Assembly: GCA_038232935.1 (NCBI GenBank)
Contig: JBBSMX010000008.1
Coordinates: forward strand, 1-56,185
Source of the DNA: JBBSMX01 sp038232935
GTDB taxonomy: Bacteria > Bacteroidota > Rhodothermia > Rhodothermales > JANQRZ01
Reading direction: 5' to 3'
DNA length: 56,185 nt
Below, piece by piece: positions 8,376-18,073 of this stretch. Position 1 is the stretch's first letter. Each line of letters opens with the position of its first letter. The translations under genes were made by a program, and so were the position numbers. The notes under the pieces are model-generated. The model did no database searches, had not been told where the DNA came from, and saw nothing but the letters and a program-made list of their open reading frames with translations.

Positions 8376-9340
8376 CGGCGGACAGAGAGGCTGGAAGCGG
8401 ACGGGAATACGGCCTCGGAGCGGCGGAGGGCAGCGAGGGTGTCGGCGGGCACGTCGGTGGCGCTCGCGTGCTGGCTGAGTTGGAGGGCGCGAACGTAGGC
8501 GACGATGGCCCAGCGGTCGGCGGGTGCGAGGCGCGAGGCGTAGGAAACCATCGCGCCGTAGCCGTTCGTAACCACGTTGTAGAAATGGCCGACGGGCGCA
8601 TCGCGCAGGCGCTCGGTGTGGTACGACGGCGGCGGTCGGAGGCCGCGCTGCACGATCATGCCCTGCCCGTCGCCGAGCCGTCCGTGGCAGGGCGAGCAGT
8701 AGATGTCGAACCGCTGCCGCCCGCGCGCGAGCACCTCGGCCGTGACTGGGAACGGAAACGTCGTCGCCAGCGCTGCCTCGGGAGCCACACGACCCTCCTC
8801 AACAGCCGCGACCTCGACGCCCGCCTCGCCGAGCGGACGCGCTTCGAGCCCATCGTAGAACAGCGCGTCGCCCGACGGATCGGTCTGCGCCACGGTGCCC
8901 GGCACGAGGGGCCGCATCCCGAGGCTGTCGTCGAAGAGCGGACTCGCCCGGTAGGGGACGACCTTCGGCTGGTCCTCCATCCGCTGGTAGCACCCCGCGA
9001 GCAGGAGCGCGACGAGGGAGAGACAGAGGATGGAGAGACAGAGGATGGAGGGACGGAGGGTAGAGGGATGGAGGATGGAGAGTCGCCGCCCGATCAGTCT
9101 GCTCCGGTCCTTGTTTGATTCCAGGATTCCAACCTCCCCACTCGTCATCCCCGCGTAGGCGGGGACCCACAGGGAATCTCCCGCCGATGGGTCCCCGATC
9201 GGGGTCGGGGATGACTGTTCTTGGAGGGCTGAAATAGATGACGCGCGAGAAGTCCGTCGGCTCTGTGCAGAGCGATTCCTGTCAGCCGCGAGCCCCGTAG
9301 CTATTCCCCATCTTCCATCCTCTATCCTCCACACTCTCAT
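8372..9340 (-). CDS. actE: Alternative complex III subunit ActE (monohaem cytochrome c lipoprotein) with repeat-invaded N-terminus
   Basis: Monohaem cytochrome c subunit that passes electrons out of ACIII. The haem site CSPCH lies near the centre of the mature protein, and MVSYASRL provides a likely axial Met. A lipobox LLAGC (Cys codon at 8990-8992) would give a mature lipoprotein of about 206 residues. The operon-coupled ATG at 9340 overlaps the actD stop (ATGA), but between it and the signal peptide lie about 100 codons made largely of dispersed repeats (ATCCTCCAT-type tracts and a GTCATCCCC palindrome pair). Translation may really start nearer the signal peptide, for example at the ATG at about 9147. 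The function is secure; the start is not. Confidence 0.82.
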   Translation of the reverse strand: MRVWRIEDGRWGIATGLAADRNRSAQSRRTSRASSISALQEQSSPTPIGDPSAGDSLWVPAYAGMTSGEVGILESNKDRSRLIGRRLSILHPSTLRPSILCLSILCLSLVALLLAGCYQRMEDQPKVVPYRASPLFDDSLGMRPLVPGTVAQTDPSGDALFYDGLEARPLGEAGVEVAAVEEGRVAPEAALATTFPFPVTAEVLARGRQRFDIYCSPCHGRLGDGQGMIVQRGLRPPPSYHTERLRDAPVGHFYNVVTNGYGAMVSYASRLAPADRWAIVAYVRALQLSQHASATDVPADTLAALRRSEAVFPSASSLSVRR

Positions 9341-9944
9341 GGCTCGACCTCCGAGATCGTGACGGCTCCCTGCGCGTGCAGGAAGGCGTGCGTGGCGGTG
9401 GCATCGAACGTCGGGTCCGAGGCTTCGAGGCAGAGGAAGAAGCGATCTTGCGAGGCGTGAAGGAAGCGGGCGGCGTTGAAGACGGGGTGGTATGGCTGCG
9501 GCAGTTGGCTCGCGATGAGGAGGCCGAAGAGCGCGAAGAACCCCGCGAAGAGGACCGTCAGTTCGAACGTGATCGGGATGAACGAGGGCCAGCTGTGGTG
9601 GGGCCGCCCGCCGATGTTGAGCGGGTAGCCGATCACGTTCGCGTACCACTGCATGACGTAGCCCGTCAGCCCGCCGAGCACGCCGCCGCTGAGCGCGACG
9701 AGCGGCATCCGGTTCTTGCGGAAGCCGACGGCCTCGGCCAGCCCCTCGACGGGGAACGGCGAGTAGGCATCCATCCGGCGGTAGCCGGCGGCATACGCGG
9801 CCTCGGCGGCGGCGCGCACCGCCTCCGGCGTCTCGAACTCGGCCAGCAGCCCGTAGACGGGCACCTCGGCCATCGTTTCGTCCGGGGCGGAGGCCGAGGG
9901 CGGAGCGGCTTCGTTCGGGAGGGTATGGGGCGTCGTCGGCTCCA

Positions 9945-9945
<1 letters not shown>
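9337..9945 (-). CDS. actD: Alternative complex III subunit ActD
   Basis: Membrane subunit (DUF3341 family). The N-terminal half is a soluble ferredoxin-like domain (VYGLLAEFETPEAVRAAAEA, then YRRMDAYSPFPVEGL), and the C-terminal half has two transmembrane helices (about 90-115 and 130-155) with the conserved IGGRPHHSWPSFIPITFE between them. The 202-residue length is usual. I chose the ATG at 9945 because it overlaps the actC stop (TGATG). ActD has no cofactor; in known structures it lies beside ActC/ActF and may take part in conformational coupling. Confidence 0.92.
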
Positions 9946-11482
<1,537 letters not shown>

Positions 11483-11483
<1 letters not shown>

Positions 11484-14400
11484 CAGCTCGCCTCGTCGGG
11501 TGCCGAGCGCTGCACCGTGCGGAGCGCGGGGTTGGGGTTCGTGATCTGCGCGAGGTAGGTCGTGCGCGGGCGCGTGCCGAGCTCGGCGAGGAGGCCGTAG
11601 TTGTGCGGCTCGGTCTTGAGCTGGTTCACGCGGGAGGCTCGGTCGTTCATGTCGCCGAAGACGATGGCGTCGGTCGGGCAGACGCCCTGGCAGGCGGTGA
11701 CGACCTCGCCGTCGCGGATCGTACGGTTCTCTTTCTTGGCCTCGATGCGGGCGTGGCTGATCCGCTGCACGCAGTAGGTGCACTTCTCCATCACCCCGCG
11801 CGTGCGGACCGTCACGTCGGGGTTGTGGCGCAGCGCCGAGACGTCGTTCCGGTCGTAGTCGGTGTACTGGAGGAAGTTGAACCGGCGGACCTTGTAGGGG
11901 CAGTTGTTGGAGCAGTAGCGCGTGCCCATGCAGCGGTTGTAGATCATCACGTTGAGGCCCTCGCTGTCGTGGACCGTCGCGTTGACGGGGCAGACGAGCT
12001 CGCACGGGGCGTTCTCGCAGTGCTGGCAGAAGACGGGCTGGTGCAGCACCTCCTCCGGGTCGCTCGCGTCGCCTTTGTAGTAGCGGTCGATCCTCAGCCA
12101 GTACATGTGCCGCCCACGCCGGACCTCCTCCTTCCCGACGACGGGGATATTGTTCTCGGCCACGCACGCGACGACGCACGCGTTGCAGCCCGTGCAGGCG
12201 GTGAGGTCGATGGCCATGCCCCACTTATAGCCGTCGTACTCGTAGCCGGGGTAGAGCGTCGGCAGCTCCATCATCTCACCCTCGTGCGCGAAGTCGGGGT
12301 TCTCGATGAAGGCGGAGATCGGCGCGGAGCGTGCGAGGTCGCGTCCGTGCATCCGCCACTGCTCGTTGGTCGCGGCGAGGGCGTAGGTCTTTCCGGTCTT
12401 TCGGATCTCCAGGCCCGGCCCGCCCCACGGCGCGTCGACGAAGCGGAGGCGGTAGGCGTCGAAGCCGGCCCCGGTCCCGGCCCGGCCGGCGCGCGCGCGG
12501 CCGTAGCCGAGGTGGCACGTCACGCAGCCTTCGGGCTGGCCGGCCAGCACCCACACCGGAGCCTCGACCGTCTGCCCCCGATACCGCAGCTCGACCACGT
12601 CCTCGTTCTCGACGCCGAGCGTCTTCGCGGTGCTCGGGGAGATGAGGGCGGCGTTGTCCCACGTCAGCTTCGTCAGCGGCTTCGGGGTCTCCTGCAACCA
12701 CCCGTTGTTGGCCCACTCGCCCGTGCCGATGGTCGGGTCCGGCCGGAGGATGAGTTCGAGGGTTGCGGGTTCGGAGTTTGAGGTTAGAGGTTGGAGACCG
12801 GCGTAGGGGCGCAGCATGCTGCGCCCGGGCGGTGAGGATGCGCTGCGCCCGTACACGGAAGAGGATTCAGCAGAGGTCGTCGCTGAAGCCGACGCGGCGG
12901 TGCCCGCAAGGAAGCCCTTGCGGAGGGTCTGCCGCCAGAAGCTGTCGAAATCGGTGCGGTCCGCGAGTTCGCGTTGCCAGAAGCCGCGGACGAGGTCGTA
13001 GCCCGGCGTCGGCGTGCCGTCGGTGAGGACGGCAAGGACTTCGTGCGCCGAGCGGCCGTCGTAGAGCGGGGCGATGAGCGGCTGGATGAGAGTGACGGTC
13101 CCGTCGTAGGCGCGGGCGTCGCTCCACGTCTCCAGCGCGTGCGCCGCCGGGACGTGCCATACCGAGCGGAAGCCGGTCTCGTCGAGGTGGCTCCCGAGGT
13201 GGACCGTCGTCTCGACGCGGCCGAGCGCTTCGGCGAAGGGCAGGTCGGCCGGCGCGGTATAGACCGGGTTGACGCCGAGCATCACGAGCGTATCGACGCG
13301 CCCGGCGGTCATCTCGCGCACGAGCGCGGCGAGGTCCGTCCCGTTGCCCGGTGGCTGCACCGCCACCGGCGCGCCGTAGTCGACCGTCTGCCCGATGGCC
13401 CCGAGCGCCTCGTTCAACCGGCGAACGAGCACGTGCCATTCCGGCACCAGCGTCTCGCCCGCGACAACGACCGCTGCGCCCCGGTTGGCCCGCAGGTCAG
13501 CGGCAACGGTCACAGCCCAGTCCTGTGCCTTCGGTGAGAGAGCAGCCGGCCACTCACCTGCGCCGAGTCGTGCCGCGACGGCCTCAGCGAACGGACCGAT
13601 CTCACTCGGGCGGAGCCGGAGGCGCTCGTCGGCGAGCGCACCCGTCAGCGTCGGCGTGCTCTCGGCGGCGTAGATCCGGCTCATCGCCGTCTGCCCCTTC
13701 CGCACCCGCCGCCGGCTAACGAGGTCACGGGCGTAGCGGACACTGCCCGGCTGCCCGGTGATCACCTCGGCATCGAGTGTGAGGACGACGCGGGCGCGGT
13801 CGAAGTGGTAGCGCGGCTCGACGGCCACGGCAGGGCCGGGCGCGGCGGGGTCGGGGACGTGCCAGCGGGCGGCGGGAAACTGCTGGAGGAGCGACGCAAG
13901 CTGGGCGGCGAGCGTGGGCGAAGTGACGGGTCCGGTGAGGAGGCGGAGGCCCGCACCGCCCGTCGCCGCCCACCGCGCGCGCTGCGCCTGCATCGCCTCC
14001 ACGAACTGCTGCCACGTGGCGATGCCGCCGCGGAAGCGGACCGTCTGCGAGCGGTCGGGGTCGTAGAGGTCGAGCAGCGCGGCCTGGGCCTGCGCCGAGG
14101 TCGCGCCCCGACTCGCGGGGTGCGCCGGATTGCCCTCGATCTTCGTCGGCCGCCCCGTGTGACTCTCGACGAGGACCGGCTCAGCGTAGCCCCGGATCGG
14201 CACGGCCGTGGCGAAGAAGAGTGGCTTTCCAGGGACGACCTGCTCCGGCTGATCGACGTACGGCACGATCGGGTCCGGCGGGCCGCTGAGGCAGCCACTC
14301 AGCCCGGCGAGCGCGGCCGACGCACCCATGAGCTGAAGAAAGCGTCGCCGCCCGAGCGAATCGTCCCACTCCGAGGCTCCGTCGGCAAACTCATCGAGCG

Positions 14401-14506
14401 CGGCCGATGAGTCCGCACCGGGCGCCAGCTCGTCCAGGCCTCGCCAGAAGCGCAGGCCGGAGCCGTCCTCGCGTGCCACGTCTTCGTTCATCACCTCGTC
14501 ACGCAT
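11483..14506 (-). CDS. actB: Alternative complex III subunit ActB (molybdopterin oxidoreductase-like, Fe-S)
   Basis: Large periplasmic subunit carrying one 3Fe-4S and three 4Fe-4S clusters. A Tat-type motif GRRRFLQLMGA sits about residue 50, followed by a Cys. The N-terminal two thirds resemble a molybdopterin oxidoreductase that has lost its cofactor; the C-terminal third (from about residue 765) is a ferredoxin domain with CTGCNACVVAC, CQHCENAPCELVCP, CMGTRYCSNNCP and CTYC...CQGVCP. The length is 1007 residues. Residues about 545-585 (Ser/Ala/Pro-rich) are encoded by an inserted palindromic element, 12803-12854, absent from the expected family pattern. It receives electrons from quinol at ActC and passes them to ActA/ActE. 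Confidence 0.94.
12803..12854 (+). repeat. REP-like palindrome pair inside actB
   Basis: GTAG at 12803-12806 is followed by a perfect 20-bp palindrome, 12807-12826 (GGGCGCAGCA and its reverse complement). A second, degraded arm in inverted orientation ends in GTAC at 12851-12854. A GTAG foot plus GC-rich stem is the hallmark of bacterial REP sequences. It keeps the actB frame open. Confidence 0.6.
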
Positions 14507-14513
14507 CAGAGCC

Positions 14514-15176
14514 TCATCGGTGGCAGATCGAGCAGTCGGTGAGCTGTTCCACGTGAATGTCGTAGTCCTGCACGAGCCGTCGGCCGATCTCGAGCTGCTC
14601 GTCCTCGGGCAGGTCGCGGCCGAAGACGAAGACCTCCTCGGCGGGGCGGATGAACTTCTCGGGCGCGCGGTGGCAGCCGAGGCACCACTTCATCTGAAGC
14701 GAGGCTCCCTGATAGGTCAGCGGCATCTGGTCCACGCGCCCGTGGCACGTCTCGCAGCCGACACCCTTCGCCACGTGGATCGAGTGGTCGAAATAGACGT
14801 AGTCGGCGAGCTTGTTGACGCGGTTCCACGGGATCGGCTCGTTGCGGGCGTAGCTCCGGCGCACGGGTTCCAGCATCGGGCTATCCGTCCAGAGCTGGCT
14901 GTGGCACGACATACACGTCTCCGTTGGAGGCATCCCGGCCGAGGACGACACCTCGACCGAGGCGTGGCAGTACCGGCAGTCGATCCCGAGCCCGCTGACG
15001 TGGTGCTCGTGGCTGAACGGGACAGGCTGCTCGACGAACTCGTATTCCCCCGTGGACCACGGCGACCACATCACCTGCGCCGCGACGAACCACCAGAGCA
15101 CGAAGACGAACAGTGGGCCACCCACCACGAACAGCTTCGTGAGCGCGTTGGCGTAGGGGTGGTAGAGTTGGCCCAT
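14514..15176 (-). CDS. actA: Alternative complex III subunit ActA (pentahaem cytochrome c)
   Basis: Multihaem cytochrome subunit. One N-terminal membrane anchor (residues 15-38, LFVVGGPLFVFVLWWFVAA) precedes a periplasmic domain with five c-type haem sites: CRYCH, CMSCH, CETCH, CLGCH and CSICH. Conserved blocks FSHEHHVSGLGIDCRYCH and FDHSIHVAKGVGCETCHG are typical of ActA. Length 220 residues. It is the first gene of the operon, starts at ATG 15176 and is followed 8 bases later by actB. The five haems form an electron wire between ActB and the terminal acceptor. Confidence 0.95.
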   Translation of the reverse strand: MGQLYHPYANALTKLFVVGGPLFVFVLWWFVAAQVMWSPWSTGEYEFVEQPVPFSHEHHVSGLGIDCRYCHASVEVSSSAGMPPTETCMSCHSQLWTDSPMLEPVRRSYARNEPIPWNRVNKLADYVYFDHSIHVAKGVGCETCHGRVDQMPLTYQGASLQMKWCLGCHRAPEKFIRPAEEVFVFGRDLPEDEQLEIGRRLVQDYDIHVEQLTDCSICHR

Positions 15177-15225
15177 CAGCGAGATCGGACCTGGAGAGAG
15201 AAAGTGGTCTTGCAGAGAGGAGCCT

Positions 15226-15255
15226 CATAGTACGCCCTTCGCCTCCTCTTCACAA
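15226..15255 (-). promoter_or_regulatory. Possible act-cox operon promoter
   Basis: On the minus strand a TTG (15253-15255) lies 20 bases before TACTATG (15226-15232), loosely like the Bacteroidota TTG / TAnnTTTG promoter. It is 50 bases before the actA start and is the best candidate in the 150-base gap, but the match is imperfect. Confidence 0.28.
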
Positions 15256-15306
15256 GACGATTCCATCGCTTCAGAGTGCTGCCGTGCGACACTACCGGAT
15301 CAAGAA

Positions 15307-15319
15307 GCCGTAAGACGGC
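15307..15319 (-). terminator. Short hairpin after the SDR gene
   Basis: GCCGT-(3)-ACGGC hairpin followed on the minus strand by TTCTTG, 10 bases after the SDR stop. The stem is short, so it is at best a weak terminator separating the SDR gene from the act operon. Confidence 0.35.
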
Positions 15320-15328
15320 AGGAGCCGC

Positions 15329-16093
15329 TCAGTGCACGTAACTGCCGGCGTTGAGGTCGATGGTGCAGCCGGTCGCGTGGTCCATCTGCCCGCTCACGAG
15401 GAAGACGACGGTCGGGGCGATGTCCTCCGGCTCGGTCATCCGGTCGAGGGCGAGGTCGCTCGTGGCGTAGTCCGCGCCGTACTGGTCGATGAACGGCTGC
15501 GCCATGTCGGTCCGCGTGAAGCCGGGGGCGAGGGTGAATGCGACGACGCCCTGCTTGCCCAGCCCGCGCGCGAGTGACCGGGTGAGCGCCACGACCCCGG
15601 CCTTGCTCGCGGCGTAGGCGACGTACTCCGGCGTGTCGCCCCGAAACGCCGCCCGGCTCGCCACGTTGACGATCCGCCCGCCGCCGTGCTCGACAAAATG
15701 CGCTGCCGCCGCCCGGCACAGCACGCCGACCGCGCGGAGGTTGACCGCCATCGTCCGCTCCCACACCGCCAGCCAGTCGCCCGCGTCGGCATCGAGCGCA
15801 ACGCCCTCGGCCACGCCCGCGTTGTTGACGAGCACGTCCACCCGTCCGAACGCGGCGATGGCCTCGGCGAACAGCCCCGCTGCCGCGTCCGCGTCGGCGA
15901 GGTCGGCCTGAAAGATTCGGGCTCCCTTCCCGAGCGCGTCCGCCAGCGCCTGCGCGGCGACCTCGTTGCGGTGGTAGTGGACTCCAACCGTCGCCCCGGC
16001 GAGAGCGAGCGCTTCGGCAGCAGCGCGGCCGATCCCCCGGCTCGCCCCGGTGACGAGGACGTGGAGGCCGGTGAGGTCGAGAACGTAGGGCAT
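15329..16093 (-). CDS. SDR-family NAD(P)-dependent oxidoreductase (FabG-like)
   Basis: Classical short-chain dehydrogenase/reductase of 254 residues. Visible: the Rossmann motif TGASRGIG (residues about 15-22), DLAD for the adenine pocket, NNAGVAEG in strand 4, the catalytic Ser in NVASRAAF, the YxxxK pair in YVAYAASKAGV, and APGFTRTDM after strand 6. RN after the first strand (HYHRNE) suggests NADP(H). The closest well-known relative is 3-oxoacyl-ACP reductase FabG, but no fatty-acid genes lie nearby, so the substrate is unknown. It is read leftward, ahead of and probably separate from the act operon. Confidence 0.85.
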   Translation of the reverse strand: MPYVLDLTGLHVLVTGASRGIGRAAAEALALAGATVGVHYHRNEVAAQALADALGKGARIFQADLADADAAAGLFAEAIAAFGRVDVLVNNAGVAEGVALDADAGDWLAVWERTMAVNLRAVGVLCRAAAAHFVEHGGGRIVNVASRAAFRGDTPEYVAYAASKAGVVALTRSLARGLGKQGVVAFTLAPGFTRTDMAQPFIDQYGADYATSDLALDRMTEPEDIAPTVVFLVSGQMDHATGCTIDLNAGSYVH

Positions 16094-16111
16094 AGGACGG
16101 AGATGCGGTAT

Positions 16112-16136
16112 GGGACACAGCGCGCTACGCCCCTAC
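16112..16136 (-). repeat. Degenerate REP-like palindrome
   Basis: On the minus strand GTAG (16133-16136) is followed by GGGC and an imperfect stem centred on AGCGCGCT, ending in CCC. It is the same layout as the elements in actB and in the transposase gene at 37.8 kb, here between two genes. Confidence 0.4.
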
Positions 16137-16150
16137 GGTCGGATGCAGCG

Positions 16151-16735
16151 TTACGCCTTCTTCGTCGGCAGGTTGATCGGCTTGACCCCGACGGGTTTCG
16201 CGGGCTTCACGGCACCGGCGGGCGCGCTCGCCGCCTTTGGCTTGCGCCAGAGGGGGACGGACGAGCATGGCTCGCCGTACATCAGCTTTCGCGCGACACC
16301 CTGCAATTTCTGCGTGGCGATCAGGTATGCGTTCGCCGGGACGACTTTGCTCCCGCAGCCCTTGATGACCACCGGTTTGTCTTCGTACTGCGTCCAATCC
16401 TCGGCGTCGAGCGCCCGCGTGAAGTAGTCGCGGATAAGATCGGCGGCGCGGCCCGAGGCGACGGACGCCGCCTGGCCTTCCAGCTTCGAGGCGACGAGCA
16501 TCGCGGCCCACGTCGGGATGATGGCGTCGGTCGAGCAGAAGACGGCGACGTGCTGGCCGGCGTACTGGTCCCAGTCGTGCGCCTTCACCGACTCGCGAAA
16601 CGGCTTCTCCCGGAGGACGAGCCCCTCCACGAGGAAGGGCGCGAGGTCGAACTCGACGACGGGCTTCCCGTCCCAGAGGTCTTCGAGGTTGTAGACGACG
16701 ATGTCGCTCTCGGCGACGCGGTTGACGATTTCCAT
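16151..16735 (-). CDS. DUF2480 family protein
   Basis: A protein of 194 residues that matches DUF2480, a family nearly confined to Bacteroidota: it opens MEIVNRVAESDIVVYNLEDL, then has the FLVEGLVLREKPFRE and DWDQYAGQHVAVFCSTDAIIPTWAAM blocks, and KGCGSKVVPANAYLIAT near the C-terminal end. The Cys-Ser and Gly-Cys-Gly residues are conserved in the family and suggest metal or redox chemistry, but the function is unknown. The last 25 residues (Ala/Pro/Lys-rich) are an extra tail. It begins 13 bases after the cysteine desulfurase stop, so the two form an operon; a link to sulfur or Fe-S metabolism is inference. Confidence 0.85.
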   Translation of the reverse strand: MEIVNRVAESDIVVYNLEDLWDGKPVVEFDLAPFLVEGLVLREKPFRESVKAHDWDQYAGQHVAVFCSTDAIIPTWAAMLVASKLEGQAASVASGRAADLIRDYFTRALDAEDWTQYEDKPVVIKGCGSKVVPANAYLIATQKLQGVARKLMYGEPCSSVPLWRKPKAASAPAGAVKPAKPVGVKPINLPTKKA

Positions 16736-16748
16736 GCGAGGGTGCGGG

Positions 16749-17900
16749 TTAGACAGGAGCAGGTTCGGCGCGGACGGTGGCGACGGCGGACTCGATTTCG
16801 TCGGCGGCGCGGTCGATGTCTTCTTCGGTCGTGAAGCGGCCGAGCGAGAGGCGGAGCGAGGAGAAGGCGTCTTCGTCGTCGAGCCCGAGCGCGGTGAGGA
16901 CGTGGCTCGGCTTCGTCGACTTCGTGCGGCACGCGCTCCCGACGGAGGCAGCGACGCCGCGTAGCGCCGGCAGCAGCTTGCCCCGCGTGCCGGGGAAAAC
17001 GAGGTTGGTCGTGTTCGGCAGCCGGTGTTCGGTCGAGCCGTTGACGCGGACGCCGGGGATTCGGTCGAGGAGTGCCGATTCGAGTCGGTCGCGGAGGGCG
17101 GCGAGACGCTCGGCCTCATCCTCTATCCGTTCGCCCGCGACCTCGGCCGCTTTTCCGAAGCCGACGATGCCGGGCACGTTGAGCGTGCCGCTCCGCAGCC
17201 CGTCTTCCTGCGCCCCGCCGGTGATCTCCGGTTCGAGGCGGACGCGCGGCTGCCGCCGGCTCCGGTAGAGCGCACCGACGCCCTTCGGCCCGTAGACCTT
17301 GTGTCCCGAGCAGACGAGCAGGTCGGCGTGCCGCACGTCCACCGGAATCTTGCCGAGCGCCTGCGTCGCGTCCGTCATCATCAGCGCACCGCGTTCGCGC
17401 ACGATAGCGGCGATCTCCGGGATCGGCTGGATCACGCCCGTCTCGTTGTTCGCCCACATCACGGCGACGAGCAGCGTCGAATCGGTGAGGGCGTCGCGGA
17501 GTTCGTCAAGGTCGAGCAGCCCGCTGGGGCGGACGCCGAGGACGGTGACGCGGACGCCTTCGTTTTCGAGATCCCGCGCCGTGTCGAGGACGGCCTTGTG
17601 CTCCGTGGCGACGGTGATAACGTGGCCCTTCTTTCCGCGATACGCGGCAGCGGTGCCGCGCAGGGCAAGGTTCGCCGCCTCCGTCGCGCCGCTCGTGAAC
17701 GTGAGCGCATCGGGCCTCGCACCGAGGAGCGCGGCGAGCCGCTCGCGAGCGAGATCGACGGCCTCGTCTGCGATCCATCCGTAAGCGTGCCCACTCGACG
17801 GGTTGCCGAAGTGCTCGGCGAAAGTCGGCAGCATCGCCTCCAGCACGGCCGGATCGACGGGCGTCGTCGCGTTGTAATCGAGGTAGATGGGGAGCGCCAT
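16749..17900 (-). CDS. Cysteine desulfurase (NifS/IscS family)
   Basis: PLP-dependent enzyme that takes sulfur from cysteine to make an enzyme persulfide for Fe-S cluster or thio-cofactor synthesis. Signs: MALPIYLDYNATTPVDPAVLEAM at the start, FGNPSSGHAYG, TSGATEAANLAL, the PLP Lys in CSGHKVYGPKGVGALY (about residue 201), and a catalytic Cys loop GSACRTKS near residue 324, where most relatives have GSACSS. The tail SSLRLSLGRFTTEEDID is typical. Length 383 residues. I chose the ATG at 17900; the frame is open upstream but lacks family sequence. No iscU/sufU or iscR is adjacent; the partner in the operon is DUF2480. Confidence 0.93.
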   Translation of the reverse strand: MALPIYLDYNATTPVDPAVLEAMLPTFAEHFGNPSSGHAYGWIADEAVDLARERLAALLGARPDALTFTSGATEAANLALRGTAAAYRGKKGHVITVATEHKAVLDTARDLENEGVRVTVLGVRPSGLLDLDELRDALTDSTLLVAVMWANNETGVIQPIPEIAAIVRERGALMMTDATQALGKIPVDVRHADLLVCSGHKVYGPKGVGALYRSRRQPRVRLEPEITGGAQEDGLRSGTLNVPGIVGFGKAAEVAGERIEDEAERLAALRDRLESALLDRIPGVRVNGSTEHRLPNTTNLVFPGTRGKLLPALRGVAASVGSACRTKSTKPSHVLTALGLDDEDAFSSLRLSLGRFTTEEDIDRAADEIESAVATVRAEPAPV

Positions 17901-18009
17901 AGCCCTCGTGCTACGCGGCGCACGGGCAGTCGATCCGACCCCCAGCTTTTCTCGCACCCTTCGGGACTCCGTCCCTTTGGGTTGACTCGAAAAGCAGCCC
18001 TGCCCTTCA

Positions 18010-18073
18010 AGGGGGACAGCCGCGCGAAGCCGGGAGCGTGCGAGCGACCGCGGGCGCGGCGGGGGGGCTGCCT
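18010..18073 (+). repeat. Dispersed palindromic element, intergenic copy
   Basis: A TTCAAGGGGGACAG hairpin half followed about 35 bases later by GGGGGGCTGCC, between the TonB receptor stop and the cysteine desulfurase start. The same two blocks, in the same order, lie in the opposite strand at 6903-6985 inside a coding gene. Confidence 0.45.

Noticed and set aside
9000..9340. CRISPR array in the repeat-rich start of actE
   Set aside because: The repeats are irregular in length and spacing and are not separated by unique spacers; no cas genes are present.
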